This document shows positions 1-10,837 of a stretch of DNA of 64,000 bases, piece by piece. The notes below the pieces were generated by a model. It searched no databases and was not told the origin of the DNA. It saw only the letters and a list, made by a program, of their open reading frames with translations. The position numbers were made by a program, and so were the translations under genes. Position 1 is the stretch's first letter; every line of letters starts with the position of its first letter. The stretch comes from Lysobacteraceae bacterium NML07-0707 (GTDB lineage Bacteria; Pseudomonadota; Gammaproteobacteria; Xanthomonadales; Xanthomonadaceae): positions 1 through 64,000 of the forward strand of contig NWQT01000034.1 of NCBI GenBank assembly GCA_002798295.1, written 5' to 3'.

Positions 1-135
1 ATAGCGGCTCTTCCATTTGTAGTACGTCGCCACGCTGATGCCGTGACTACGCACCAGATCCTTGATGGGAATGCCTGCATCGCCCTCCTTCAGGATCCCC
101 ACAATCTGGGATTCAGTGAACTTGCTCTTGCGCAT
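1..135 (-). CDS. IS3-family transposase OrfA, N-terminal part (cut by window edge)
   Basis: The reverse strand encodes 45 residues starting MRKSKFTESQIVGIL and running through a helix-turn-helix (DLVRSHGISVATYYKWKSRY) typical of the small OrfA of IS3-family elements, IS407/IS2-like. OrfA binds the terminal repeats and is frameshifted onto the OrfB catalytic subunit. The start is the ATG at 135, preceded by a GGAGAG ribosome site. The element runs leftward out of the window, so its integrity cannot be judged. Its outer end probably lies within about 60 bp to the right of the start; I could not fix the terminal repeat. Confidence 0.85.
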   Translation of the reverse strand, partial: MRKSKFTESQIVGILKEGDAGIPIKDLVRSHGISVATYYKWKSRY

Positions 136-199
136 CAGAACTCTCCTTCAGTCATCTTCATAGACTGCCAAAAGTTCTCCTTTAGAACTGTCTCAATTG

Positions 200-304
200 A
201 GGGGAAGGCTACGGGGCGACTGGATCCAGTTCTACAATCACCGACGCCCGCATCAGGCGCTCGGCATGAAAACACCCGCTCAAGCGTATGCTTTAGCAGC
301 ATGA
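200..304 (+). pseudogene. IS3-family transposase OrfB, C-terminal remnant
   Basis: Read forward, this segment gives DWIQFYNHRRPHQALGMKTP followed by a short tail and TGA. This is the hallmark C-terminus of IS3-family OrfB (rve integrase core). Only about 34 codons remain and the catalytic DDE part is missing. It lies in the opposite orientation to the OrfA fragment at 1-135, so the two are not halves of one intact element. The simplest reading is a newer IS inserted into, or recombined with, an older one. The remnant stops about 30 bp before the recJ stop codon. Confidence 0.85.
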
Positions 305-333
305 CCTGTGCAGAAAGTGGTGGGTCATTACAC

Positions 334-2043
334 CTACGCCAGCGCTTGGCGATGCACTATGACCAGCTGTATCGCACCACCGCCGCGCCACTCGTCCGGG
401 GTCAGGCGATAGGCGATGTGCTGGCGGCCCTGTGGGGGAATGCCATCCCAGCCGCCAAAGTGGATGGCGTTGAGGCGCTGGCTGCCTGAGGCCAGGGTGA
501 GTTTCAGGTGTTTCTCGCCCACTACCCGCCAGTCCAGTACCTCAAACACGCCATCGAACAGCGGCTCGGGGTAATGCTGTCCCCAGACGCCGCCATCGCG
601 CAGCAAGATGGCGGTGGCGATGTTGAAGTCTTCGGCAGCCAGTTCGCCATCGCTCAAGATGTGCTTTTGCAGGCTTTCGGGCGGCAGCAGGGCTTGCGCG
701 GCGGCCTCAAAGGCTTGGGCAAAATCTTGCAGGTTTTGCCGGGCAAGGCTTAAGCCTGCTGCCATCGCATGACCGCCAAAGCGGCTGATAAGCCCCGGGT
801 GATGGGCATCCACCCAGGCCAGTGCATCGCGGATATGAAAGCCGCTGATGGAGCGCGCCGAGCCGCGCAGTTCTTCGCTGCCTTCGCTTGCCGGGGCAAA
901 GGCAATCACTGGGCGATGCAGTTTTTCCTTGACATTGGACGCCACCAGCCCGACCACGCCAGGGTGCCAATGCGGCTGGTACAGGCTGATGGCAAGCCGG
1001 GCACCCAACTGCCCCAGGTCTGTGCCTGCCAGCAGGCTTTCGGCATCGTGCAGCATCTGTGCCTGTAATTGCCGACGCTCCTGGTTGATGTCCGAGAGCA
1101 TTTGCGCCAGTTGTGCGGCCTCGCGCGGGTCATGGCTGAGCAGGCAGGCAATGCCGAGGGTCATGTCCTCCAGCCGTCCGGCAGCATTGATGCGTGGCGC
1201 GATGGCAAAACCGATATCAGCAGGCGTGAGCGTGGCATGTTGCCGCTTGGCGGCCTCAATCAATGCCCGTACGCCGGGCTGCGCCCTGCCCTGGCGGATG
1301 CGGCGCAAACCGGCCGCCACCAGGGCGCGATTGGTTTTATCCAGCGGCACCACATCGGCCACGGTGCCGATGGCCACCAAATCCAGCAGCGTGCTCAAAT
1401 CTGCATCGCCTGCGGCATCGGCCTGTTTGCGCAGATGGGCGCGCAAAGCCAGCAGCAGGTAAAACGCCACGCCCACACCGGCCAGCGCTTTGCTTGGAAA
1501 ACCGCAGCCGGGCTGGTTGGGATTGACGATGGCATCGGCCACAGGCAGTTCCGGCCCCGGCAGGTGGTGGTCGCAGATGATGACCTGCATGCCGTGGGCA
1601 CGCGCGGCGGCCACACCGGCCACGCAGGCAATGCCGGTATCCACGGTAAGGATGAGTTCCGGCGCATCGGCGGCCAGTTCTTCCACCAGGGCAGGACTCA
1701 GACCATAGCCGTGGCGCTGGCGGTCGGGCACGGCAAAACTGAGCTGACGCGCGCCCAGCATCTTCAAGCCACGCATCAACACTGCGCAGCCGGTGGCGCC
1801 GTCGCAATCAAAATCGCCTACCACGCGGATATGGGCATTGCGCTGGATGGCTGAATACAGCAGCGCGACGGCCTCCTCCATACCTTTCATCAAGTCGGGC
1901 GATGGCAGTTGCGCCAGCCGTGGCTGGGCAGTGTCGATATCCTGCGACCCGCGTGCGCCATGCAGGCGGCGCAGCAGTGGCGGCAATCCGGCCAGCGCGT
2001 CGATGTTTTCCGGTAGCGGGCGGCGCAGGATCTGCGTGCTCAT
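334..2043 (-). CDS. recJ: Single-stranded-DNA-specific 5'-3' exonuclease RecJ
   Basis: 569 aa, normal length for RecJ. It degrades ssDNA 5' to 3' in RecFOR recombination, mismatch repair and base-excision repair, using Mn2+/Mg2+. DHH-family motifs are clear: GDFDCDG with aspartates 77, 79 and 81, TVDTGIA near 133-139, DHH at 158-160, and the DHHA1 motif RFGGHAMAAG in the C-terminal half. The ATG at 2043 is chosen because the upstream gene's stop overlaps it as ATGA, giving translational coupling; an upstream start would add a tail lying in that gene. The 3' end abuts IS debris but the reading frame looks complete. Confidence 0.97.
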   Translation of the reverse strand: MSTQILRRPLPENIDALAGLPPLLRRLHGARGSQDIDTAQPRLAQLPSPDLMKGMEEAVALLYSAIQRNAHIRVVGDFDCDGATGCAVLMRGLKMLGARQLSFAVPDRQRHGYGLSPALVEELAADAPELILTVDTGIACVAGVAAARAHGMQVIICDHHLPGPELPVADAIVNPNQPGCGFPSKALAGVGVAFYLLLALRAHLRKQADAAGDADLSTLLDLVAIGTVADVVPLDKTNRALVAAGLRRIRQGRAQPGVRALIEAAKRQHATLTPADIGFAIAPRINAAGRLEDMTLGIACLLSHDPREAAQLAQMLSDINQERRQLQAQMLHDAESLLAGTDLGQLGARLAISLYQPHWHPGVVGLVASNVKEKLHRPVIAFAPASEGSEELRGSARSISGFHIRDALAWVDAHHPGLISRFGGHAMAAGLSLARQNLQDFAQAFEAAAQALLPPESLQKHILSDGELAAEDFNIATAILLRDGGVWGQHYPEPLFDGVFEVLDWRVVGEKHLKLTLASGSQRLNAIHFGGWDGIPPQGRQHIAYRLTPDEWRGGGAIQLVIVHRQALA

Positions 2044-3023
2044 TCGATGTCTGCTTCTGGTTGTACTTGCGGCCATGCCCAGGGCTTGCGCCAAAAGCGC
2101 AGGGCTTGCGCGCGCGTGAGCTGCAGGCAGCAACCATCTTCACTATCCAACGCAAGGCTGGCGATTTGTCCGCGTTTGAGTGCTGCCAGTGCGGGCATCA
2201 ACCACGCTTCTTGCAAGGCTTTGGCATCGCGCAGGTGGCTGAAATCAAACAGCGCATCGCCCTTGGGGATGGCGAACTGCTGCGGCATCGGCTGCGCCGT
2301 GCCGGTAATTTTGGCCAAGGTCATGATGCGGCTATCTTCGGCATAAGTCAGCGCATGGCGCGTGGTCAGCGCCTGTTGCGGCAATACACCCGCGCCCCAG
2401 AACCACAGTGCATTGACTGGCGGCAGGCCGCGCGCTTGCCTCGCCTGGTTGACAGGATGGCCGTGCAGCAGCATCTGTATTTCACCGGCCAGCATCCGCC
2501 ATTGACGGGCTTGGGCACGGGTGTCGGTATGCTCGAAGACATCATCGCCGAGTGCATCTGCCGGGTCGGCAAACTGCGGCAATGACTCGATGCTGCTTTC
2601 TGGGGACAAGCGCAACCAGGCCGCGGCAGGTGTTGGCCAGTCAAAAAACAGCCCGTTTTCGGCAAACAGGGCGGTCAGTGTAGCCGCCAGGGCATCGGCC
2701 TCGGCTTGCGTCAGATGCAGGTGCTCGCCCACGCCCAGCAGGCGCACGCCATTGATGTCCACCACCATCCATGCCGGGTCGGCACGCAGCCACAGTGCAT
2801 CGCCCGCATCGCCGACCTGTGCCTGGCGCGAGAGTGCAGCCAGCGGCCAAGTCGCAGCATCGCCGGGCAGCTGGAAATGCCGCGCCAATTGCGCCATGCG
2901 GCCAGCTGCCACATGGCGGGCATCGCCCTGCCCCAGCCGCTTCATCAGCACCGCGTCCCAGCGCTGCGCCCCAAAAACCTTGGCGCGCGGCAAGAGGAAG
3001 GTGAGGTGCGGAGCTGTGGGCAT
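2040..3023 (-). CDS. Phosphoglycerate mutase-like conserved protein, recJ partner
   Basis: 327 aa. It resembles the protein encoded directly upstream of recJ in Xanthomonadaceae, usually annotated as a regulatory or 2,3-bisphosphoglycerate-independent phosphoglycerate mutase-like protein. I see no metal-binding or phosphatase signature, so enzymatic activity is unproven. The N-terminus (PHLTFLLPRAKVFG) and central VVDINGVRLLGVGEHLHL are the parts I recognise. It has no signal peptide or membrane segment, so it should be cytoplasmic. Its TGA overlaps the recJ ATG by four bases, so the two proteins are probably made together. Exact function is unknown. Confidence 0.75.
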   Translation of the reverse strand: MPTAPHLTFLLPRAKVFGAQRWDAVLMKRLGQGDARHVAAGRMAQLARHFQLPGDAATWPLAALSRQAQVGDAGDALWLRADPAWMVVDINGVRLLGVGEHLHLTQAEADALAATLTALFAENGLFFDWPTPAAAWLRLSPESSIESLPQFADPADALGDDVFEHTDTRAQARQWRMLAGEIQMLLHGHPVNQARQARGLPPVNALWFWGAGVLPQQALTTRHALTYAEDSRIMTLAKITGTAQPMPQQFAIPKGDALFDFSHLRDAKALQEAWLMPALAALKRGQIASLALDSEDGCCLQLTRAQALRFWRKPWAWPQVQPEADIE

Positions 3024-3025
3024 GG

Positions 3026-3280
3026 TCAGTAATGCAGGCGCAGTTGCGCCACAAACAAGGCATCTTCACCTGCTTTGTAAACAAAGCGGTGTTCGCCATC
3101 AATCCGGCGCGACCAATAACCTGAAAGCGCATGTTTCAGCGGCTCGGGTTTGCCAATGCCTTGATAGGGATTGCGGCAGGTCTCCTTGATAAGCGTATTG
3201 ATGCGCTGAAGCAGCTTTTTGTCGGTTTTTTGCCAGTAGAGATAGTCATCCCAGGCTTGCGGCGAAAACACCAGCTTCAC
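3026..3280 (-). CDS. yoeB: Toxin YoeB (ribosome-dependent mRNA endonuclease)
   Basis: 84 aa, exactly the length of E. coli YoeB, a RelE-fold toxin that cleaves mRNA in the ribosomal A site. The known active-site residues are all in place: Glu46, Arg65 (in GEHRFVY) and the C-terminal His83-Tyr84 (LRLHY end). The toxin should therefore be active. Its start overlaps the antitoxin stop by four bases (ATGA), the usual coupled order with antitoxin first. The module sits between greA and the PGM-like/recJ pair, a place where it is not part of the ancestral gene order. Confidence 0.95.
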   Translation of the reverse strand: MKLVFSPQAWDDYLYWQKTDKKLLQRINTLIKETCRNPYQGIGKPEPLKHALSGYWSRRIDGEHRFVYKAGEDALFVAQLRLHY

Positions 3281-3528
3281 TCGGCCAGATTCCGCTGTAC
3301 GCCCTCGCCTGCTTCCAGCGCGGCAATGGATTCCAGCAAGCGGCGGGCATTGCGCGGGTGGCGCAACAGGTACGCGGTTTCTTCCAGCGCCTGATAGTCA
3401 GCCAATGAAATCATCACTACCGATTGCTCGCCATTGCGGGTGATGATGAGCGGCTCATGGTCTTCGCAGACACGGTTCATGGTGTCGGCGAGCTTGGCTC
3501 TTGCAGCGGTGTACGTTATGGCGTCCAT
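3277..3528 (-). CDS. yefM: Antitoxin YefM (Phd/YefM family)
   Basis: 83 aa starting MDAITYTAARAKLADTMNRV. The N-terminal Phd/YefM DNA-binding fold is followed by a C-terminal tail that wraps the toxin. It neutralises YoeB by direct binding and represses its own promoter. The ATG at 3528 is preferred over an in-frame upstream codon because it matches the family N-terminus. A TGTAC palindrome overlaps the start codon (separate entry), as expected for autoregulation. The gene overlaps yoeB by four bases. Confidence 0.95.
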   Translation of the reverse strand: MDAITYTAARAKLADTMNRVCEDHEPLIITRNGEQSVVMISLADYQALEETAYLLRHPRNARRLLESIAALEAGEGVQRNLAE

Positions 3529-3546
3529 GTACGTAATTCTGTACAT
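3527..3546. promoter_or_regulatory. Candidate YefM operator
   Basis: The palindrome ATGTAC-N8-GTACAT lies across the yefM start codon and contains the hexamer TGTACA. E. coli YefM is known to recognise TGTACA-centred palindromes in its own promoter, so this is a well-matched autorepression site. Binding here is inferred. Confidence 0.7.
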
Positions 3547-3577
3547 GCTTGAGCGCGTTGTCAAACATGAAAAGCTA

Positions 3578-3605
3578 CCCTCTCTCCTTTTCGCAGGAGA
3601 GAGGG
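3578..3605 (-). terminator. Hairpin after greA
   Basis: A perfect 10-bp stem (CCCTCTCTCC / GGAGAGAGGG) with an 8-nt loop lies just past the greA stop. On the minus strand it is followed by TAGCTTTTC, a moderate U-tract. It probably ends or attenuates greA transcription before yefM. Confidence 0.7.
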
Positions 3606-3613
3606 CAAGCCGC

Positions 3614-4086
3614 TCAAACGTACTTCACTTCCAGGATTTCAAACTCGTGGGTGCCGCCCGGGGCTTCCAGGGTGACCTCGTCGCCTTCGTGTTTGCCAAT
3701 CAGGGCACGGGCGATGGGAGAAGAAATGGCAATCAGGCGTTGCTTGATGTCCGCTTCCAGGTCGCCGACGATTTGATAGGTCACTTCCTGCTCGGTGGTG
3801 GTGTCCAGCAAAGTGACGGTAGCGCCAAACACCACCTTGTCACCGGCGGTGAGCTTGGTCACATCGATAATCTGCGCGTGCGAAAGTTCGCCTTCGAGTT
3901 GCTTGATGCGGCCTTCGATAAAACCTTGCTGCTCGCGCGCAGCAGCGTATTCGGCGTTCTCCTTCAAGTCGCCGTGGGCGCGGGCTTCGGCAATGGCTTC
4001 AATCACGGCCGGGCGTTTGACGGATTTGAGCTCTTCGAGCTCTGCACGCAGGCGGGCAGCGCCTGCGGCGGTGATCGGTGGATGGT

Positions 4087-4090
<4 letters not shown>
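3614..4090 (-). CDS. greA: Transcription elongation factor GreA
   Basis: 158 aa, standard length. It rescues backtracked RNA polymerase by stimulating transcript cleavage. The N-terminal coiled coil carries the motif [15 protein letters not shown] with the functional acidic tip residues Asp41 and Glu44. The C-terminal FKBP-like domain (residues about 80-158) binds polymerase. The start overlaps the end of carB by four bases (4087-4090), so it is co-translated with carB, the common carA-carB-greA arrangement in this group. Confidence 0.98.
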
Positions 4091-7332
<3,242 letters not shown>

Positions 7333-7335
7333 GGC

Positions 7336-7743
7336 TCAAAAAGTCCGGGACTCGGAACTCGGGATTCGGGACTCGGCATCGAGTCTTTGACTCAAGGCCT
7401 GATGCAGCCGCAGCAGCATCTGTCCCACCCGGTTGCAGGTGGAAAGACATTCCTGAAGCGCCAAGGCGACTTCGGGAAAGAGTTCAATGGAAAGCAACAA
7501 TTGTGTTTGAAGCTCGGCACAGGAGCCCTGTGCAATCGAAATAAAACGAAGGTAATCCTTGAGGCTGGCACGGGCATTGCCTTCGGCGATATTCGAGGGA
7601 ATCGAAACCGCCGAACGCTGCAGTTGCGCACTCAGGCCATAACGTTCTTCGCGGGGAAGCCCTGAGACAGCTTGATAGACCTGCTTGGCCAAAGCCATCG
7701 CCAATTGCCAGACCTCCAGCTCGCGAAAATGCGAAATACTCAA
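7336..7743 (-). CDS. Four-helix-bundle protein of the S23/IVS (23S rRNA intervening sequence, bAvd-like) family
   Basis: 135 aa beginning [20 protein letters not shown], the conserved start of the S23/IVS four-helix-bundle family. Relatives are encoded inside 23S rRNA intervening sequences, scattered in genomes, and include the Avd accessory protein of diversity-generating retroelements. Motifs [20 protein letters not shown] and SNIAEGNAR are intact. The start is a TTG overlapping the carA TGA (TTGA). The last codons ([13 protein letters not shown]) are built from GAGTCCC-type repeats, the complement of the array in the carA 3' end. The gene splits the normally adjacent carA and carB. Molecular role is unknown; members form positively charged oligomers that may bind nucleic acid. 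Confidence 0.85.
   Translation of the reverse strand: MSISHFRELEVWQLAMALAKQVYQAVSGLPREERYGLSAQLQRSAVSIPSNIAEGNARASLKDYLRFISIAQGSCAELQTQLLLSIELFPEVALALQECLSTCNRVGQMLLRLHQALSQRLDAESRIPSSESRTF
7347..7376. repeat. GGGACTC repeat array, arm A
   Basis: About four degenerate copies of the 7-mer GGGACTC on the plus strand, at the 3' end of the S23 gene. It is the inverted partner of the array at 7754-7783. In the carA-S23-carB mRNA the two 30-nt arms could pair with one mismatch and one G-U. Confidence 0.9.
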
Positions 7744-8897
7744 GAGCCATGCTCCGAGTCCCGAGTCCCGAGTCCCGAGTCCCGCATCATCCCCACAAAC
7801 CGGTCAAACAGGCCGTCCACATCATGCGGGCCGGGGCTGGCTTCGGGGTGTCCCTGGAAAGAAAACGCCGGGGCATCGGTCAGCTCAATACCCTGGTTGG
7901 TGTTGTCAAACAGCGAACGGTGGGTCGCACGGGCATTGGCAGGCAGCGTAGCTTCGTCAAGGCAGAAGCCGTGATTCTGCGCGGTAATCAGCACCCGGCC
8001 ACTGGCCAGCGCCTGCACCGGGTGGTTGCCGCCATGATGGCCGTGCGGCATTTTCATGGTGTTGGCGCCGACCGCCAGCCCAAGCAACTGGTGCCCAAGG
8101 CAAATGCCATAAACCGGCACGCGAGCGGCAAGCAATTCCTTGATGGCAGCGATGGCGTAATCACAGGGTTCCGGGTCGCCCGGACCATTGGAGAGGAATA
8201 CGCCATCCGGCTCGATCGCCAGCACTTCGTCCGCCGGTGTTGTGGCCGGAAACACATGTACCTCGCAACCACGGTCGGCCAGCATGCGCAGGATATTGGC
8301 CTTGACGCCGAAGTCATAGGCCGCAACCTTGAAGCGTTTGGCCGGCTGGGTGAAGGCATTGGCATCCAGATCCAGCGAGCCTTGCGTCCACACATAGGGC
8401 TTGGACGTGGTGACTTCGCGCGCCAGATCCATGCCCTTGAGACCGGGGAACTTGCGCGCCGCTTCAATCGCGGCCGCTTCGTCCACCACTTCGCCTGCCA
8501 TGATGGCGCCATTTTGCGCGCCCTTCTCGCGCAGCAGGCGGGTCAGCTTGCGGGTATCAATCCCGGCAATCCCCTGAATGCCACGCGCCTTCATCCATTC
8601 GGGCAACGACATTTCACTGCGCCAATTGCTGGGGCGGCGCGGCACATCACGCACAATCAAGCCCGCCGACCACACCTTGGCAGCCTCATCATCCTGTGCG
8701 GTCATGCCGGTATTGCCAATATGCGGATAGGTCAGCGTCACCAGCTGGCGGGCATAGGAGGGGTCGGTGAGGATTTCCTGATAGCCGGTCATGCTGGTGT
8801 TGAACACCACCTCGCCGACCGACAGGCCGGGCGCACCAATGGAAACGCCCCGGAAGACAGTACCGTCTTCGAGCGCGAGAATTGCTGTATGAGTCAC
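7740..8897 (-). CDS. carA: Carbamoyl-phosphate synthase, small subunit (glutaminase)
   Basis: 385 aa. It hydrolyses glutamine and channels ammonia to CarB. The class I glutaminase triad is complete: Cys266 in [10 protein letters not shown], His350 and Glu352 in FQGHPEAS. The N-terminal CarA-specific domain (1-150) starts [17 protein letters not shown]. The conserved fold ends near FDRFVGMM at residue 371; the last 14 residues ([14 protein letters not shown]) come from the GGGACTC repeats and are not part of the family. The TGA overlaps the TTG start of the S23 gene. An intrinsic terminator lies upstream (8956-8988). Confidence 0.97.
   Translation of the reverse strand: MTHTAILALEDGTVFRGVSIGAPGLSVGEVVFNTSMTGYQEILTDPSYARQLVTLTYPHIGNTGMTAQDDEAAKVWSAGLIVRDVPRRPSNWRSEMSLPEWMKARGIQGIAGIDTRKLTRLLREKGAQNGAIMAGEVVDEAAAIEAARKFPGLKGMDLAREVTTSKPYVWTQGSLDLDANAFTQPAKRFKVAAYDFGVKANILRMLADRGCEVHVFPATTPADEVLAIEPDGVFLSNGPGDPEPCDYAIAAIKELLAARVPVYGICLGHQLLGLAVGANTMKMPHGHHGGNHPVQALASGRVLITAQNHGFCLDEATLPANARATHRSLFDNTNQGIELTDAPAFSFQGHPEASPGPHDVDGLFDRFVGMMRDSGLGTRDSEHGS
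7754..7783. repeat. GGGACTC repeat array, arm B
   Basis: Four perfect head-to-tail copies of the 7-mer (read GAGTCCC on the plus strand) lying inside the carA 3' end, inverted relative to 7347-7376. The two arrays bracket the S23 gene, and the array encodes part of the CarA tail. Confidence 0.9.
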
Positions 8898-8955
8898 GGG
8901 CTTCGCCTTGTATCAGAGCCTGGCCGCCAGGGCTGCCAGAGCGGAAACGGGGTTG

Positions 8956-8988
8956 CAAAAAACCACCGAAGTGCGACTGCAACTTCGG
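8956..8988 (-). terminator. Intrinsic terminator upstream of carA
   Basis: On the minus strand a 7-bp stem CCGAAGT / ACTTCGG with a 9-nt loop is followed by TGGTTTTTTG, a good U-tract. It either ends the dapB/HrgA-like transcript or acts as an attenuator in the carA leader. A TAGAAT -10-like hexamer lies upstream at 9016-9021, without an obvious -35. Confidence 0.75.
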
Positions 8989-9063
8989 AGGCGGAAGGGG
9001 TATAGGCGAGGATGGATTCTAGCCGGATTACCCGGATGAATCCAGCCCTTCAAACAACAGGGA

Positions 9064-10029
9064 CTACTTGCGGGCAGGTGTCTCCCAGTCTGCCTCACGC
9101 ACATCGCCCGTCTGATAGAACTGTCGAACCAAGGTCACGTATGCCTTGAAGTCGGCATTCTCTTCAACTAAACGGTTCATCATTTCCCAATCCATCACCT
9201 CACGCTCGCGTGCTGGGATGAGTATTTGACTGTTTGAGGTATCTTCACTATCAAGCTGGATAACACCGATGCCATGCGCTGCCGAAAGCATCCGCAATTC
9301 CTTCAATGTGTCCACACCGGTAATTTCAGCCGCCACCAGATAACCAAAATTCGCCCAAGAAGAATTGGATACTGCTTGAAAAAAACATTCGCGCACATTT
9401 GAACGGTTTAGCAGTAGCTTGACTTCAAATGACCAAAGTCGAGTTCTGCGAACCGAATACTGACGCACACACTCCTGCAGTTCCCGATGCCATTCAGCTC
9501 CCAAGTCCTCCATAGCTGCCATATCCGGATATAGCCAGTGATTGCCGCCGGAGCCGCGCCTGTTGGATGAGCGTTTTTCATCGATCCGCTTGCAATAGAC
9601 CGAAAACTCGCCTTTCAAATACTCGGCCAACAATGGATATAAATCATGTTCGTGAATTTTTCGCGAACTAACCAAACCTGGAGCTTCACTACTAGAGTCA
9701 ACAATTTTACCTCTGTCTTCCAGGGCATCCACTTCGTCCTGATCGGAGAGCAGCGAGTAGTAATACTTTCTTGGTCTCCCTTCGGTGGTTCTCAAACCCG
9801 GTTCACGCTTTTGCATAGCCGGGCGGCTTGCTCCTATTTCGGCCACTAATTGCTGCAAAAGAGCGTCATCATTCTTGATAGCCCGACTCTTTTCCAGCTT
9901 TTCTCGACACGCCTCCGGGTAGCTTTCCATTACCCAAATAGCAATTTCCCTAGCAGTAAAACGCTGACCTTCCCGGGACTTCAAATACTCAATGACTCGC
10001 TGACCCAAATTCAATTTTTTGAACTTCAC
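9064..10029 (-). CDS. HrgA/COG2958-like protein
   Basis: 321 aa from a GTG at 10029 (VKFKKLNLGQRVIEYLKS), chosen because AGGA precedes it at good spacing and longer frames run into dapB. The N-terminus looks like a winged-helix/HARE-HTH segment (RFTAREIAIWVMESYPEACR). The C-terminal half (LYPLLAEYLKGEFSVYCKRI; LWSFEVKLLLNRSNVRECFF) matches my recollection of COG2958/HrgA proteins, which often sit near restriction-modification genes and have a nuclease-like fold (FEVK resembles a D/E-x-K core). The gene is clearly more AT-rich than its neighbours and interrupts the dapB-carA order, so it is probably acquired. No methylase is nearby. Function unproven. Confidence 0.7.
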   Translation of the reverse strand: MKFKKLNLGQRVIEYLKSREGQRFTAREIAIWVMESYPEACREKLEKSRAIKNDDALLQQLVAEIGASRPAMQKREPGLRTTEGRPRKYYYSLLSDQDEVDALEDRGKIVDSSSEAPGLVSSRKIHEHDLYPLLAEYLKGEFSVYCKRIDEKRSSNRRGSGGNHWLYPDMAAMEDLGAEWHRELQECVRQYSVRRTRLWSFEVKLLLNRSNVRECFFQAVSNSSWANFGYLVAAEITGVDTLKELRMLSAAHGIGVIQLDSEDTSNSQILIPAREREVMDWEMMNRLVEENADFKAYVTLVRQFYQTGDVREADWETPARK

Positions 10030-10040
10030 CTGTATTTTCC

Positions 10041-10760
10041 TCAACGCAGCGAAAGCAAGTCGCTCAGCGCATAACAACCGGCGGGCTTTTCCGCCAGCCA
10101 CAGCGCTGCCTGCAAGGCGCCACGGGCAAAAATATCGCGGTTTGTGGCGCGATGAACCAGCTCGATGCGCTCTCCCGTCCCGGCGAACTGCACCCAATGC
10201 TCGCCGACAATATCACCCGCACGGATGGCAGCGTAGTGCGGTGCGGCACCGCCTTTTTCTGCAGCCGCTCCCAGGCTCAGCGCAGTGCCCGAAGGTGCAT
10301 CTTGTTTTTGCGTGTGGTGCATCTCGATGATGTCGCAATCCCAGCCTGGCAAGGCACTGGCAGCCTTGCGCACCAGCTGCTGCAACAAGGCCACGCCGAT
10401 ACTGAAGTTGCTGGCCCAAAGCACGGGAATCTCGCCTGCGGCCTCACGCAATGCAGCCTGCTGCGCACCGGACAATCCCGTGGTGCCGGACACCAGCGGC
10501 TTGCCCCGCTCACGCACCAGTGCCAGTGCGGCATCGAAACCCTCCGGCAGGCTGAAATCCAGCAGCACATCAAACGCCGGCACAGCGTCCAGTTCACTGG
10601 CGGCAAAATACGCCGCGCCCTGGCTGACCCGCTCCAGCGGTTGACGGCGTGACACCGCCAAAGGCGCAGCAAAGCGCTCGTCTTCGGCCACCAGCCGCAG
10701 CAGCGCCTGACCCATGCGCCCACTGGCTCCGTGGATCAAAAGTCGCAATGCCTCTGCCAT
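10041..10760 (-). CDS. dapB: 4-hydroxy-tetrahydrodipicolinate reductase
   Basis: 239 aa, slightly short but complete. It reduces 4-hydroxy-tetrahydrodipicolinate with NAD(P)H in the lysine/diaminopimelate pathway. The Rossmann motif HGASGRMGQALLRL is at the N-terminus, followed by VSGTTGLSGAQQ, SNFSIGVALL, and the catalytic/substrate motif EMHHTQKQDAPSGTAL. The C-terminus returns to the nucleotide-binding fold (NRDIFARGALQAALWL). It lies upstream of the HrgA-like gene and, in the ancestral order, of carA. Confidence 0.97.
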   Translation of the reverse strand: MAEALRLLIHGASGRMGQALLRLVAEDERFAAPLAVSRRQPLERVSQGAAYFAASELDAVPAFDVLLDFSLPEGFDAALALVRERGKPLVSGTTGLSGAQQAALREAAGEIPVLWASNFSIGVALLQQLVRKAASALPGWDCDIIEMHHTQKQDAPSGTALSLGAAAEKGGAAPHYAAIRAGDIVGEHWVQFAGTGERIELVHRATNRDIFARGALQAALWLAEKPAGCYALSDLLSLR

Positions 10761-10837
10761 TTACCGTGCTCCCGTGAAAATGCTCACCATCTCAGCAAAC
10801 GCGAAAAACGACAAGCTCAGTCCTGCGCAAGCGCCTG

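Noticed and set aside
7344-7785. GGGACTC arrays as a CRISPR or microsatellite locus
   Set aside because: Repeat unit is 7 bp with no spacers, and the two arrays are inverted around a gene; no cas genes are present.
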